A stretch of DNA of 64,000 bases from Muricea muricata (GCA_963855995.1 OY979717.1:10040001-10104000), one strand, 5' to 3'. Shown: positions 47,201 through 59,545, numbered from the stretch's first letter. Program-made: numbers and translations. The notes: generated from the sequence alone by a model not told the origin.

Positions 47201-50200
47201 AACCAACACATATATTAGATGGGCCAAATAAATAGACAAAATAGTGTTAGTAAATTTTTCCAAGGGTATGTACGGCCCTTGAAAGTAGCGTCCTCACTCT
47301 CTCTAACTAATAATTTATGACTATTTTTTTCTCTAGGCAAAAAAGGAAAATTCCCGTACAGAACATAATCTAAAATTAGCAAAACTGCAAAATTTGGTCA
47401 TGCAGATTTTGGATATAATTGTATTATACGTAGAAATTGTGACTATCTACAAAATAGATACAAACATATACAAAATTTGGCAAACTTTGCAAGATCATAT
47501 TTCCTACACGTACAGGAGTTTGCTACCAAACTTTGAAATTTTACTAAATAATTTAATTTGCAATCTATTCTCTCTGTAGCTCTGCTGATTACTTCATTTC
47601 CTTTTAAATAGATTTGGTTTTTGCCCATGACCACAACAAAACAAAATTTTCTCTGCTCTCCAAGGTCTCTCGATGACAGGTACTCACATTTGTATTCAGC
47701 TCCAAGACGCAAAATAAGCCTGATTGGAAAGAGTTGGACCCAGGACACTTCTTCTCTTTGAATCAATATGCCAAAGATATGAGGGGCAGATGGCAACATT
47801 AGATTGTCTAAACACTAAAAATGAGAAAGACAAAACAACATCTTAAACCCACGTTATAAAAGTTAAAAAATATAACAAAAATTTCAAATAAAGGCATACA
47901 AGGCTAACATCGGTATATCATTCTCTGTACCTGGAATGAAGATTTAACGTAAAGAAACCCAGCATTTCTCAATGATCCCAAAAATGGTTGTCCAAATATC
48001 GTGTACCCCAAATCTGTTACTCTGTGACCTACGTATAAACAAACATCATGTGTGCGTTTATATAGTAAGTACATACAGATATAAAGCCCTGGGCAAACTA
48101 TGAAACATTGTTGCGGAAACATTTAGCTTCCTGTCCATGTTTCCCTGTTTGCCCACCCCGGGAAACATTGTTGCGGAAACAAAATTTGCTTCCTGGGAAG
48201 CAAAAATGTTTCCCGACAAATTCAGAAACATTTTTGTTGCGGAAACAATGTTTCCTAGTTTGCCCACAAGTGTCCAGCTCGAGAAACATTTCTCCTGATC
48301 AATGAGCATGCGCAACGAACAAAGCGACAAAATGGCCGAGGTTTTCGAAGCTATTGAAAGCACATCTAGTACAAACAACAATTGTTTCCGCAACAATGTT
48401 TCCTAGTTTGCCCGCAACGGGAAACATGAGGAAACATTGACAAGAAACAATGTTTCCGCAACAATGTTTCCTAGTTTGCCCAGGGCTTAAATGTATACTG
48501 TAGCTGACGTTTGTGGTGATAGTGAGTTTATATCCACATACACCAGGCAAGTTAAAAAAATGTCTGACTAAATTCATGCGGGGGTCGAACCTACAACTTT
48601 TGACTCCCGCCGTTGTCAGGCGTATTTTTCAGCTTGGTTGGTAAGGATATAAACTCAGAGTAACACCATAAACATCATTTTCATCTGACTACATACCACA
48701 AAAATACATAAAAATCATGACAATATTTTGCTGTATTCTCGTGGTGCAATTTATAATATTTTCGGCTTACGCAGGATATCAGAATTATTCAGATCTCGGT
48801 CAGCGTTATCTGCCTCAGCCTTCGGGAAGATAATTGGGATATCCTGCTCAGCCTCATCCAATAATTCTTTTATCATTCATTTTGCAGGAAAAGTCAGCGG
48901 TGTGAATAAAAATTTAAACAGAAAATAAACCTTGGGTTGAACTTATGTTTTTTATTTACAAATAGGCCCTGCCAGTTTCTTTTCACTCAGATAGTTCAAC
49001 TGAGAAAACACACTTGGCTACTTTGGTACTTTTTGGGGGTTTTTTTCGAGTCCTTGTCCTCGATTTTCGGTAACCACTAAGTAATTGTATAAAGTAAAAA
49101 ATAATGGAAACTCTGAATAATTTCATTATCATTTAATAGCAACGTTTCGACTATTATACAGTCATCATCAGGATACTTATGAATGCTATGGGAAAATTAC
49201 AAAAACTATAACTATACATTACAAACAAAAAAAAACTAGATTCATAGTAATCTAGTTTTTCATATCTCTGAAATTCTGAAATTACAAACAAAGCAGGTGT
49301 TATATCTTTTTCAACACAACTCAGTTAAATATGTTTAGTCCCTCAGAGGCTTTAGTTCCGTGGTTATGTATATGGATATGAAATGCTTCTTTGTACAATA
49401 ATATAATGGACCAATGTTTAGATTTACCAAAAATTACAGTGTTACCTATAAAGTTTCTGTTAGTAGGGATGGTTCATTGAAAGGCAAACTTAACAGGAAA
49501 TTTGAGTTTAATTTTAAATCATCGCAAGAATGGATATGTTTGTAGATTTCGGAGTCATTCGAGTAGCAATGTTCTTTAATCCTAGTCTGCAGGCATCAGT
49601 ACCTTGCCAACATAAGAGATAGAACAACCAGGGCAAGTGAATTTGTACGCAACTGAGCTTTGGAGATGTTTAGGGGTAATATCTTTCACGTTAAGGTCTT
49701 AAGGAAACCATTGATGGTGGTGGTATTCCATTGGGTGACAAATTTGACTGGTTGTTTGATTAGACGCCGAAGTTTCTTTCTACAATTAGCAAGCAAAGTA
49801 GTTCCTCGTTTACCAAGGAATGGTAGCGGAATCCAAATTTTCGGTATGTTGTCTAACTCGGTAAGATGAGCGATGTTATTAATGCGCAGATCAGTGGTGT
49901 CATTAGTCGCATTATTAGTTGCGTTTGAGAAGGTTCTTACTAAGACGTTTAGGGATTCTTACTAAAACAATTCCAAGAAGCCAGTTTGATAATATAAAAA
50001 GTTCGTTACACAAGAGTTCTTTGTTACTGCAGAGATTACAAGAACGATGAATAGGTGCACATAACCAAGCGGTTTTCCAACACCAGGGTGTAAAACTAGA
50101 TACGTGCATGTACGTATTGTCCTGTATGAGTAGATTTGCGATAAACTGAAGTAGGTGTAATTATAGGTGATAGGTGTAATTTTGATGTCAACAAAATGAA

Positions 50201-51624
50201 TATCTTGATTATCGGTAAAAAATCATTAGTACATTGCAACTGTGGGTGAAGAGTTGTGTTTGTCTAAAATAAAAGGAAAGTCAGATGGTTTAGCCAGAAC
50301 AAGTGTATCGTCAACAAAGCGAGTGTAGAATATCAAAACTCCAGAATCAGTAAGAGGCTTAATTATAGCGTATTCAAGTTATGTCGTCGGCAAGAGTTGG
50401 CTCAAGTGGACTTCCCATTGACACACCATTAATCTTTTGAAACATAAACCCATACCTATACTTAACCACGGAACTAAAGCCTCTTAGGAACTAATCATAT
50501 TTAATTGAGTTGTATTGATATAACACCTGCTTTGTCTGTAATTTATATAGTTTTTGTAATTTAACCATAGCATTCATAAGTATCCTCGATTATTTGCTCG
50601 ATTTGTTCGGCCGAAACCAAGCATTGTCAACACCCTTTTGAAATTCATGCGAGGTGCCGCTGAAAAATACGCGGGCACGGTTTGGACATAACAAATGAAT
50701 TTCGTATTGCTTTCTGATAGGGTGAGCACATGACAAATACGAGATTTATTTTGTTTGCGCCAAAATACGGAAAATTCACTGTACGCTTACGACCAATGAG
50801 GGTACGAGAATAGACTACAACGACTAATAAATGCTGACTGGTTTACTCTTTGTAAACATCACAGAATTCGTTAATACCCTTTGGACGCTACTAACGTTAC
50901 ATCTAACTGCCATAATAACACTATGCACACGTGCCATTAGTGCGATATGCATATTTACCTTCTTTTGCGTATCTAAAAGCTGTATTGAAATGAGACAGAA
51001 CATCTTGTGGAATTGATGATTCTTTTGGCAAACACTCTAAAAGTATTACCTACAGTACAGAAAAGTTGTCAGTGATGCTGCAAACTCCCATGTGAATACA
51101 CATACACACTAGTCACTAGCTCAAACGTTTAATAGTACAACAAATATTTAATCATGCAAGTTTTAAAGCATCAAGACAGAATGGCGGCTAACCGGTTTGT
51201 GAAAATTTCAACTAAACTACTTCAAGTACTAGAAGTGAATTACTTAGTAATAAGATAATTCGACAAATTTCCACGTGATATCTGAGAGTTGTAGCAACTT
51301 AAAGTGGATCTTTAGAGTGTATATATAAGCAATAAAGAGAAAAACATAGGACAATGTGGAGTGTATTCCTTACCATATCCTCTTGGTCTGCAGCTTGCAT
51401 TCCTTCACTACTGAAACACCAACATTTCCGCTTGACACAACAATTCACTAAAATAAGTCATTATCTGATTCAAGCATGAAGCAAGTCATACAGTGTATCA
51501 TCATAATCTGTGTGTTAATAATTTTGTACACCGTATTCTAACTTCTTGAACCTTCTTGAATTTCGCCTTAAAAATTTATTCTATCTTTACAGCGAGTTGA
51601 TATAGGATACAATATACATTTATA

Positions 51625-51701
<77 letters not shown>

Positions 51702-54700
51702 AATATAATATATATAAAATCGAAGTTTTAAGCGAAAGTGGTTCGCAAAAAAAAGCATGCCCTCGTCACGAACTGCAGTATGTAGCTTTTCGACGAAGGG
51801 TATTGGCTCGAAACGTCCACTTGCACTTTGCTGTTTTAGGTAGTGAAAAAGCACATACCTTTCGTGCATTTTATTTATACATTACTAAGAATAAAGAGTT
51901 AAATCCACTCACATTTCACAATCTTGACTTTAACAACTAGATTTTTATTCAAAAGAAACATCACCGTTTCTTTTCGTTCTAAAAAAGGCGAATAAGTCAA
52001 GAAATTGCAACGTCAATACATAGTTTTCTTATCTTGGTCATACTAAACGCGGGTAGTGCATGTTTAATCATCACTAGTAATTGCATGGCATTTGTATATG
52101 TCCTTACTTTTCAAAAGGTAAAGTAGTTCTTGATGGTTTGGTGAATCATCGATTTTTAAACCTGTAAAATCACAAAAAATGTTTTGTTACCAACATCATC
52201 AAGTCGTGATCAAGTCTTCTTGGCCGGAGTTTCTTATATTTATTCATTCAGCTAGTAACTTGCAAAAATAAGAAAGTAGAATAATTTTTATCCAAAAAAG
52301 GAAAATCAGAAAATAATAGGGAAATCTTTTTGATCATTAATGAGCTGAAAGACATACCTCCAGCACTGGGATTTACGTCACACATATAAAACTTTCTGTG
52401 ACATACATGGCCGGGGGGGGACGCTTTCCTTAATTAACTATAGCAGTACCGAGAGCGACTACACCATCTAACACAGAAACTAGAAGCCTAAAAAGCTTCC
52501 TTCACAAACTGTTTTACGACCAATTAAGCAGAAAAAATAAAATCATGTTGTCATCACCTTCAGTGGTCTTTCTCAGTAACGGCGGTAAAGGAATAGATGA
52601 GGTGACTGGAACGTCAGCACTTGATACGCTAGAACTACTGGAACATGTTAATGGTCTAAACTGCGTCACTTGTGGTGTAGATTCACTCACAAGATCTTCC
52701 GTAAACACTGGAGCAACAGAAGCCACCTCAACCGGTAACGCAGACGGAGCTTCAGTTGCCTCATACTCCAAAGGCTGCTCAGCATTTTCAACATTTTGTT
52801 CAACTGAAATACATAAAATAAATAAATGAACAGAAAGTTACTGAAGCCAGGGTCTTTACCCGGGCATTGCTAAAGAGGTTAGATACAGTACGAGGCTCAG
52901 AGTTGCTTTTTCCAACAATATACTGCATCATTTATTATATTTTCGGCTCAGCAATCAGAACAGTTGAAGTAATTGCAATTTCCGTTAATTTTTGGTAACA
53001 TGATTAGTTATGAAATTATTGAAAGACAAAGAAAGATCAAGATACTATCCATGATGTCACAGACATGGAAATTTCTTTTCGCCAATAAGCAATTAGCAAA
53101 TATGTTCAATGTTAAATTCTAACTGGTTTTGTACGCAATACCTCTTACGTAAATTACAAAGTGTAAATTACAAAAATTTCGATGGAATTTAACTAATGGA
53201 CGGTAAGTTTTATATAGTCTATAGTATTGTGATATCATCGATCTTTGACTCCCCCCCCCCCAACGTTTATACACGTCCCCAACTGTTAAATCCAAAGATT
53301 CGAACTTGCTAGCACAACAAATTATAAATAAATTGATTTGATAGTTTTGGTTGATCATCAGGGCTACTAGAGCTGCTCCCGATTAATCGATTATTTCTCC
53401 ACAACCGATTATCCTTAACAGTAATCGGATAATCAGATCATCTATAAACACCTCACAGCGTTATGCGGAAATGAGTTAATTTCTTTCCAGACTAAAAAAA
53501 TGCTGGAAGAAATTGCGAGAATATTCAAATTAAACATTAAGGCGACTTGCGTTAACTCAAAACATTCTGATCGGGTTTACCAGTGCCGCGAAAATATCTT
53601 AAAACCTTGAAAAAGATTTTAAAGCCTTGTTTCACGTTTCACTAGGGCAAGTTATGTTTCAAAGTTTTATTTTAATTTACTGGGGGCGGAAACAGAGATC
53701 TTGCCACCGCCAAAGAAGAAGTTCAAGTCAGAGGGAGCCATGGAAGAGTTGCTTGGTAATGCAAAATCCGAAAATCGTCAAACAGCTCTGGGGAATCCAC
53801 GGGCCAAGTAGAATCTCGCGCAGAAAAGAACTAAAGGATTGAATAGGGGGATTCAGCAGCTCAACAACGAGGCACCAACTGGTTTGACGGAAGACCCGTT
53901 AATGTGGTGGAATCGAAAGAAAACGAAAAACGGTACCCTCTCTTACGGAACCTTGCTGCCAGAGTGTTAGCAGCTCCACCAACATCTGTGCCAAGCGAGC
54001 AGATTTTTAGTAAGCCTGGACTTGTCGTCTCAAAGAAACGTGCCGCGCTTAAGCCAGCCGTTGTCGACGCACTTGTAGACTCTGAGTGACAGAAAGTGAC
54101 AGTCGCGTTTAGACCATTTACATTGACTTTTTGTTTGTATGAGCAAGAGCGCAATCTATAATTGTGATTAACGTTTAACATTTTAAACGAAGATTTAAAA
54201 CGTTTATTCTGACTGATGCAACACCCAGGAATTTAGGAAGAACTTTAATTACAAACCACCATGGGCACGTCATATTTAAATTAATTATCAATACGATTAA
54301 TCGATATTAATCGATTGTTGACAACGATTAATCGATTACGTAAATTAGCCGATGGGAGCAGCTCTAAGGGCTACGATAAAGACACTGTACATCCATCCCC
54401 CCCCCCCCCCCACACACTTTAATCCAAAGATCCGCGGTCTAGCATAGCAAAAATATAAATAAAATTACTTGGTAGTTGCGGCTGATCATGAGGATTAAGA
54501 TAAAGATACATCCCTGCTTCATCATCGTCGGATGCTGGAGTAACTTGACTGGATAAAGCTGCCTGTCCTAAATTGTAAGAAAAGCTTAATGTAGAAAATG
54601 CAGTCGTTTTTTCCAGCTAATGTAAAATAAAATTAAGAACGTACTTTGTAAGAGAATATTCGCACATGCTTGACAAACTCGGGCTAATTTATCCTCCAGA

Positions 54701-57700
54701 TACTGAAGATTAAACTTCAAATTACAACAGGACGAACAATATATCTAAAAATATAAGAGAAAACTGTTATGGTGTTTTGCGATACGTGGTGGTGATTAAT
54801 TACAACAACTTAACTATCTCATCTCAGAAGTTCAGATTTTTATAAAAAAAAAACACGAACAAAAAAGATGGATTTAAAACAAAATAGAAAGAGAAAATGG
54901 GATAAAAGTTAAAACAACGCAGGAAAATATAACACTATCAATGTCCGAGTGTACTTATATTTTTTTTATTAACTTCGCCACAAGGGCAAGGTCACCAAAA
55001 TAGCGTGAGCCAATTACTGTGGGCCCGTATTACCTATCCCACCCTGTCAACATTCCCCGTGGAAGGAAACTGGAGTACCCGGAGGACTGGGTTCAAGTCC
55101 ACCTTACTGGGGATCGAACTCGGAACCTTAGAGATGAAAGGCGAGTGGTCTTTTGCGGCGTAGAATTGCAAAACGTCGAGCGAACGTATATCTTTCTCAG
55201 TAAGAATTGTTTTTCTGAGGAAATGTTCCAATTTTAATTAAATGTCCCTTGGGAATTGTGTGCAAATTAAGTACATACATAAATTAAACATGCACAAAGC
55301 TAATTTTGCTAAAAATATGGATGTTCGCGCGACGTTTGAACGGCTTAAGCCGGTTTTCCACTAGCGAAATTTTTCTCGAGAAGCAACTTTTCTCTTTTGT
55401 CTAAGCTCAATTAGTTCCGCATGGTTGCAGCTGAAAGCTCAAGAACAAAAGAAAAACTTCGCTTGGCGCGAAAAAATTCGCTAGTGGAAAATCGGCTTTA
55501 GACTCAGGCATACCAAGTCAAAATTACTTTTACGCACTTAAGTTTTACGCGCAAGGCATATTTAACTTGTAATAAAAGACGCAACCCCCGGGTATTGAAG
55601 TTTTAAATTTCTCATTTTTTTGGTTTATTCTCGATTATAAGTACCAAAACAACCTTTTTTAATAAAAAAATCGTACATTGAGGCGCTTCGTGAAACAGAG
55701 GGCGATTTCAGATTTGTCTACTTTTTTCGATACACCCTGTACTGTTTTAAGTAGTGAAATATCGTAGGTTTTTGTGTGCTTTTGACTGCAGAACCGACAC
55801 CGAAGTTAGTTCTCGAAAATAAAAGTCCTGATGGCATTTCACGTTTCGGTTTTATTTTTTGTTGTTTTATCATGTTGTCGGACTTTCTTGGCGTTCTTTT
55901 CATCATAATCGTCAGCATCATCGTTGTGGTAACAGTAGTTATTGTTGTTGTTGCAGTTGTCATTGTTATCGACGATGAAAGATAATACTGAAAGTTGAAA
56001 TGAATGCACCAGCTGTAGTTAGTAACGTTGTTATTATTATCTTGGTTACATTTATTACCTTTCCACATGCTCGACAATGATGGCGTCGTTTCACCACAGA
56101 AAATTTGCACTGACAGCTCATACATCTGTTCACATCGCTATCAGGAACCCATGAAGGTGCAGTGTAGCCAAGCTGGAATGGTTCTTCAGATTCAAGTACT
56201 TCGTAACTATTATTTACCACAGTAGAAGGTTCATCAGATTCCTCTGTTACAGCATCTTGAGCCACAGGAATGGTCGCCATATCACGTCTGCCGTCCAACT
56301 CGTCATTGCTCTGAGCATCATTAATATCAAGTGTACTATTCTCTGGAATTTCAGTAGCCACCTCAGCAGTTCCAAAATGATCTTGCAAGAAAACAAGGGA
56401 AGATTCTCCTGCCTCTGTTAAGTGGGGAATATTAGAAACAGCAACATGCACAATATCACCGGATGGTGGATTGCATTCATTAGTTCTGTTATCACCATGA
56501 TACATCCCTTCAATACCTGATGAAACTGTAGCTTTATTAAGAGGAATGGTTGATAATCCACCCAATGTTTGGTTTGTAAATGTTTTTTCATGTCCTGGCC
56601 GTAGTACATTGAAGTCGTTATCCATATCAAGTAAATTGTGGTTCACACGCTCTGTGCTACTTTCCGTAACAGCATTGCCGAACGACGACACAGGAGTTAC
56701 ATGTCCCGTATCTTCTGTTGTAAGGTCTATCAGCGAATTTTCATTATCTCTACCTGACAAAGAATATAAAGGCATGTCTAAAAGACTACTGCTGGAAGGA
56801 TGACCGTCTTGAACAGACTCCTTATTCAAAGTGTATTCTCCATTTTGAATGTCAGAGAATATCTGACCACAATTTGAATTTGATGCATTACTGTTATCAT
56901 TTGGATTATCAATGTCTAGTAATAAGAGCTCCTTGTGCAAATTCTTTGATGAATTCACATTACTAGCACCTTTATCGCTCAGTTGGTCATTTTGAGAAGT
57001 TCTCTGATTCGTAATACCTTTGGTAATATCGGGCGGGCAGAAATCGGACTTCAAGTCAACATTACCTAGCAAGTCTACACCATTTGGCATGGAAGATCTA
57101 GCTGACACTTCTGCACAAGTAAGGTCCATCAAATTGTTCATCTCAGAACTGGTAAGATTACGGAAATCTCGGTAGTTCTGTTCACTGTTCTGTTCAGAGT
57201 TCTCATTAGACCTGGGGACAGCATTTGAAGACAAACTGCTCTCATATGCATTAACATTAGATGACAGCAGATCAATATTTGGTTTAGTATAGTTAATCTC
57301 CTCAGCAAGAGCCAAATTAGCAGGCTTGTGCGAAAGTAAGTCGTGGTTTTTGTTAGAGCTGCTGCAGAACATGTTAGAATTAGTACTGGCTAATAAGCCA
57401 TTGGCTGGCAATGTGTTTGTGGTTGGAAGGCCAGAATTGCCTGTTGAATGACTGACTTCAGCATTATCTTGATTGTTTACTGAAGATTGTCTTTGACTTG
57501 ACACTAAATTAAAGCAAAGCCCATCAGTTGATATTAAGGTATGGAAGTGCAGAAACGAGTTGGCCGGACAAAAATTTATTTTAAGTAAAGAGTGAGCAAT
57601 TACATTCAATTGAATTATGCTTGATCTCTTGAGAAGTCCTCCAAGGCACAAATACCTGAACATGAATGTGATTTCCCATTCAAATGACTTTAACTCCTTC

Positions 57701-58844
57701 ACATGAATATCATGCAGACATGACCAAACTAGTAGCTATGTAGTTCAATTATCATGTCTAGAATTTCTTAATGCATGATTGTATTATGTAAATAGAGCAA
57801 TACAGTTAGTTAATTTTGTCTACATTTTTACCAAACAATTTCTTTATTATGTCTTTACAATGTTGTCACCACCAGGTGCAGTACAAATTCAATTTTGAAC
57901 ATACATCTACGACAACTATGTGCAGGACTTGGAGGCCAAAAGGACATCATACATACAACATACTGTTAGTGAGGTTCAGATTTGACTTCCTCTACCACTA
58001 CCACTACGTTTTCCCGATTTTTAAACAATTTGATTGGTTAACCGGATAGGTCCGGCACATCTGATTGGCTGAAAGATAGATTTAGGTAGCGGTGGAGGTA
58101 TTGGGAGCCAAATCTGAACCTCTCTATTAATCTAAGGATGTTCAACAGTTTAAAAAATTCCTGGTATCAGTACTCAGGAAAAATTATACTGTCTCTGATA
58201 TTATCGGTATACTGGCTTTTTCGACTTGTAATTAGAGAAATTAGAGATTAAATTCCTCAAAGAATCAATCGAACGAACGTCCATTTTGAAAAGTGAAACA
58301 GTCCACAACAGAGAAATGATCTGAGATGATTTAGAAGCTCTTTAAAAGGAATTTCAGTCATATTCAGACCATTTTGAACTATTAAAAACCCATTTGTACT
58401 TTGATGAAGCAAAATCAATGATATGGTCAGTATTACTGGTACAGTAAGTTTTTTTATAAGATACTGGAAATAATATAATTATGGTACACAGAAAATTTTG
58501 GTATATCAGTGTAACTTAAAAAGTCACTGAAAATATTGGTATTGAATTCAAGATCAGAATACAAAGTAATTAATCCTACATGTGAGTCTACTGGTACCCA
58601 CCCTGATACCTAGTTTTTTCCATAATTTTTATATTTCTCATGGAATTTGCAAGGAGAGTGGATTTTTTCTTTATCAGGTTGAAAAAAAACAAAGGTCACC
58701 TAGTGGAAAAGAGCCTTACCACTCATTTGAAGCAATTTTTGACAAATAAAGTAGAATTTATAATTTACCTGAAGATGAGGAATCTTGTTCTTCAAAGTCA
58801 TCAAGTAGTTTGTCCAAGTCAACAGGAACAAATGACTGACTCAT
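41278..58844 (-). CDS. SARA/endofin-type FYVE zinc-finger protein (complete)
   Basis: Coding exons, 5' to 3' on the - strand: 58844-58769, 57503-56059, 54744-54645, 54567-54469, 52803-52558, 52161-52108, 51447-51374, 51049-50959, 48028-47931, 47814-47688, 47196-47114, 46973-46869, 46324-46177, 44407-44327, 43704-43539, 42346-42061, 41439-41278. All introns are GT-AG; lengths sum to 3441 nt, 1146 residues. It starts [20 protein letters not shown], like vertebrate SARA/endofin. A low-complexity acidic N-terminal half (one large exon) is followed by a FYVE finger at ~477-537 with [15 protein letters not shown] and RVC, all expected PI3P-binding and zinc-ligand motifs, split after CGK by an intron. 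Residues ~674-1146 match the SARA C-terminal domain ([40 protein letters not shown]). Family role: early-endosome adaptor, Smad/TGF-beta/BMP signalling and cargo sorting. Human relatives are ~1425-1539 residues. ZFYVE9 versus ZFYVE16 cannot be decided. Confidence 0.93.
43184..43475. repeat. Interspersed repeat, copy 3 of 3
   Basis: TTCATGAGCAAAACACAAAG, GCCGTGAAGGAGTCTTTATA and CTGATAAATCTGCCCTGCTC match copies at 27646 and 37457. It lies in the intron between SARA-like exons 15 and 16. Confidence 0.6.
43725..44025. repeat. Hairpin-rich repeat (TCACATGTGA palindromes)
   Basis: AATCTCACATGTGAGATT and TTTCACATGTGAAA are perfect palindromes, and CCAGATTTATTTC...GAAATAAATCTGG is a hairpin. Together they look like a foldback MITE or two adjacent ones. 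Intronic in the SARA-like gene; an (AAT)n tract lies just left. Confidence 0.5.
44686..44937. repeat. Tandem duplication, period 130 bp
   Basis: 44686-44815 and 44816-44937 are nearly identical (for example GACAATTATAAGTCTGCCAG at 44691 and 44821; one substitution noticed, CGACAACTAG versus CGATAACTAG). Intronic in the SARA-like gene, evidently recent. Confidence 0.85.
48085..48487. mobile_element. PIF/Harbinger-like MITE, 403 bp, TAA duplication
   Basis: The ends AGCCCTGGGCAAACTA and TAGTTTGCCCAGGGCT are inverted repeats, flanked by TAA on both sides (48082-48084, 48488-48490). A 3-bp TWA duplication is the PIF/Harbinger hallmark. The interior holds many copies of GAAACATTGTTGCGGAAACA in both orientations. 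It sits about 60 bp from the 3' splice site of SARA-like exon 9. Confidence 0.75.
49050..50580 (-). mobile_element. Penelope-like retroelement remnant
   Basis: On the - strand the frames read [15 protein letters not shown] (50405-50433), [15 protein letters not shown] (near 50300-50326), [35 protein letters not shown] and [13 protein letters not shown] (near 49601-49645). These are conserved in Penelope-like reverse transcriptases ([15 protein letters not shown] of the YVDDT box) and the start of a GIY-YIG-like endonuclease. Several stops and frameshifts make it non-functional. The terminal region with a hammerhead-like motif follows at 49144-49171. Intronic in the SARA-like gene, same strand. 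Confidence 0.75.
49144..49171 (-). ncRNA. Hammerhead-ribozyme-like core in Penelope-like terminal region
   Basis: On the - strand: CTGATGA, then a GACT...AGTC stem with a GTATAAT loop, then GAAA and CGTT. These are the two conserved core strands (CUGANGA and GAAA) around stem II of a hammerhead ribozyme. Penelope-like elements are known to carry such ribozymes in their terminal repeats. An extra U before stem II and the unresolved stems I and III leave activity uncertain. Confidence 0.45.
51620..51710. repeat. (TA)n microsatellite
   Basis: About 90 bases of TA units with a few interruptions, intronic in the SARA-like gene. The Ile-Tyr open frame over it is an artefact. Confidence 0.9.
53251..54394 (-). 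pseudogene. Decayed tandem copy of SARA-like exon 4, split by a hAT element
   Basis: With 53368-54366 and one 8-bp TSD removed, this segment aligns to the functional exon 4 region from the poly-C tract at 54397 to about 54500, a tandem duplication of about 139 bp. Exon 4 (54469-54567) ends ...[12 protein letters not shown]; the copy can be read as a similar [12 protein letters not shown]. Its donor site is lost (CTATCAAATCAA instead of a GT after CAA), so it cannot act as a normal exon. The hAT element later landed inside it. Confidence 0.65.
53368..54366 (+). mobile_element. hAT-family transposon remnant, 999 bp
   Basis: The ends TAGAGCTGCTCCC and GGGAGCAGCTCTA are inverted repeats. The flanks are direct copies of AGGGCTAC (53360-53367 and 54367-54374), the 8-bp duplication typical of hAT elements. 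The + strand at 53904-54089 encodes [27 protein letters not shown] and [13 protein letters not shown], matching the hAT C-terminal dimerisation domain. The rest of the transposase is missing or broken, so the copy is internally deleted. It lies in SARA-like intron 4. Confidence 0.88.
55347..55500. mobile_element. Small MITE with CCGGTTTTCCACTAGCG ends
   Basis: AAGCCGGTTTTCCACTAGCG on the left is answered by CGCTAGTGGAAAATCGGCTT on the right. The interior includes GAAAAACTTCGCTTGGCGCG. About 154 bp, in SARA-like intron 2. Confidence 0.65.
57971..58125. mobile_element. Small MITE with GAGGTTCAGATTTG ends
   Basis: GTGAGGTTCAGATTTGACTTC and the complement of its right end (CCAAATCTGAACCTCTC) are inverted repeats about 155 bp apart, with CTACCACTACCACTACG / GGTAGCGGTGGAGG as inner arms. 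In SARA-like intron 1. Confidence 0.6.
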
Positions 58845-59445
58845 CTTGCCTATTTTGAAAGATTATACAGTCATAAACATTAACTGTGTGGACAATCAGT
58901 CATTAACTAATCCAATGAGATTCTATCGTTAAAAAACAAGGCACTGCACTTACAAGAACTGGAATCATGCTAAATTTGATACCAAATGGTCATACATGCA
59001 TGACCAGATTTATGTGCGTTGATTTAAAAACCGGCCTTTACACATTTATTCAACCAAAATTTGGGCAGAAAATTTTGGTACAACTGTAGTCCAAAAAATT
59101 TAGCGAGAGCAGGTCTTTGAATAATAATCAGTCATGAACACTGTATGACCACTTGTGAAATTGTCAAGTCTAGAGAGGAAACAAGCAGGTACTGTCCAAG
59201 CAAAGTGATACTGAGAATTATACTCATTTGTTTGTCTAACTTGAATGTATAATGTAAGGCATATTCTGACGTTCAATCAAATTGAAGAGCTTTGATTCAC
59301 ATTTAAAAGCTTTTTTCATGATTGAAAACCAACATGTAAGCTTAACTTTCCAACTTGCATGCAGCAACTGTTTGTATCTAAATAAACTGAATTTACATTA
59401 TCATTCTCTTTATATACATTCTTAATTCTGATTGATTGATTTACC

Positions 59446-59545
59446 TGCAAATAACTGTGTACAAATAACACTCTGAGCATGTGCATTGCTTCCCATTTGG
59501 TAAACAATGGCTGCTCGCTTTGCTGTTTCTTGGTGGTTCGCAGAT
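59446..59545 (-). other. Possible 5' untranslated exon of the SARA-like gene
   Basis: On the - strand a strong donor (TTTGCAG then GTAAAT, exon end 59445/59446) could splice to the acceptor just before the start codon (AATAG then GCAAGATG, exon base 58849). The upstream boundary is not known. Inference from splice signals only. Confidence 0.3.

Noticed and set aside
56028..57000. + strand and alternative - strand frames inside the large SARA-like exon
   Set aside because: Shadows of the 1445-nt coding exon.
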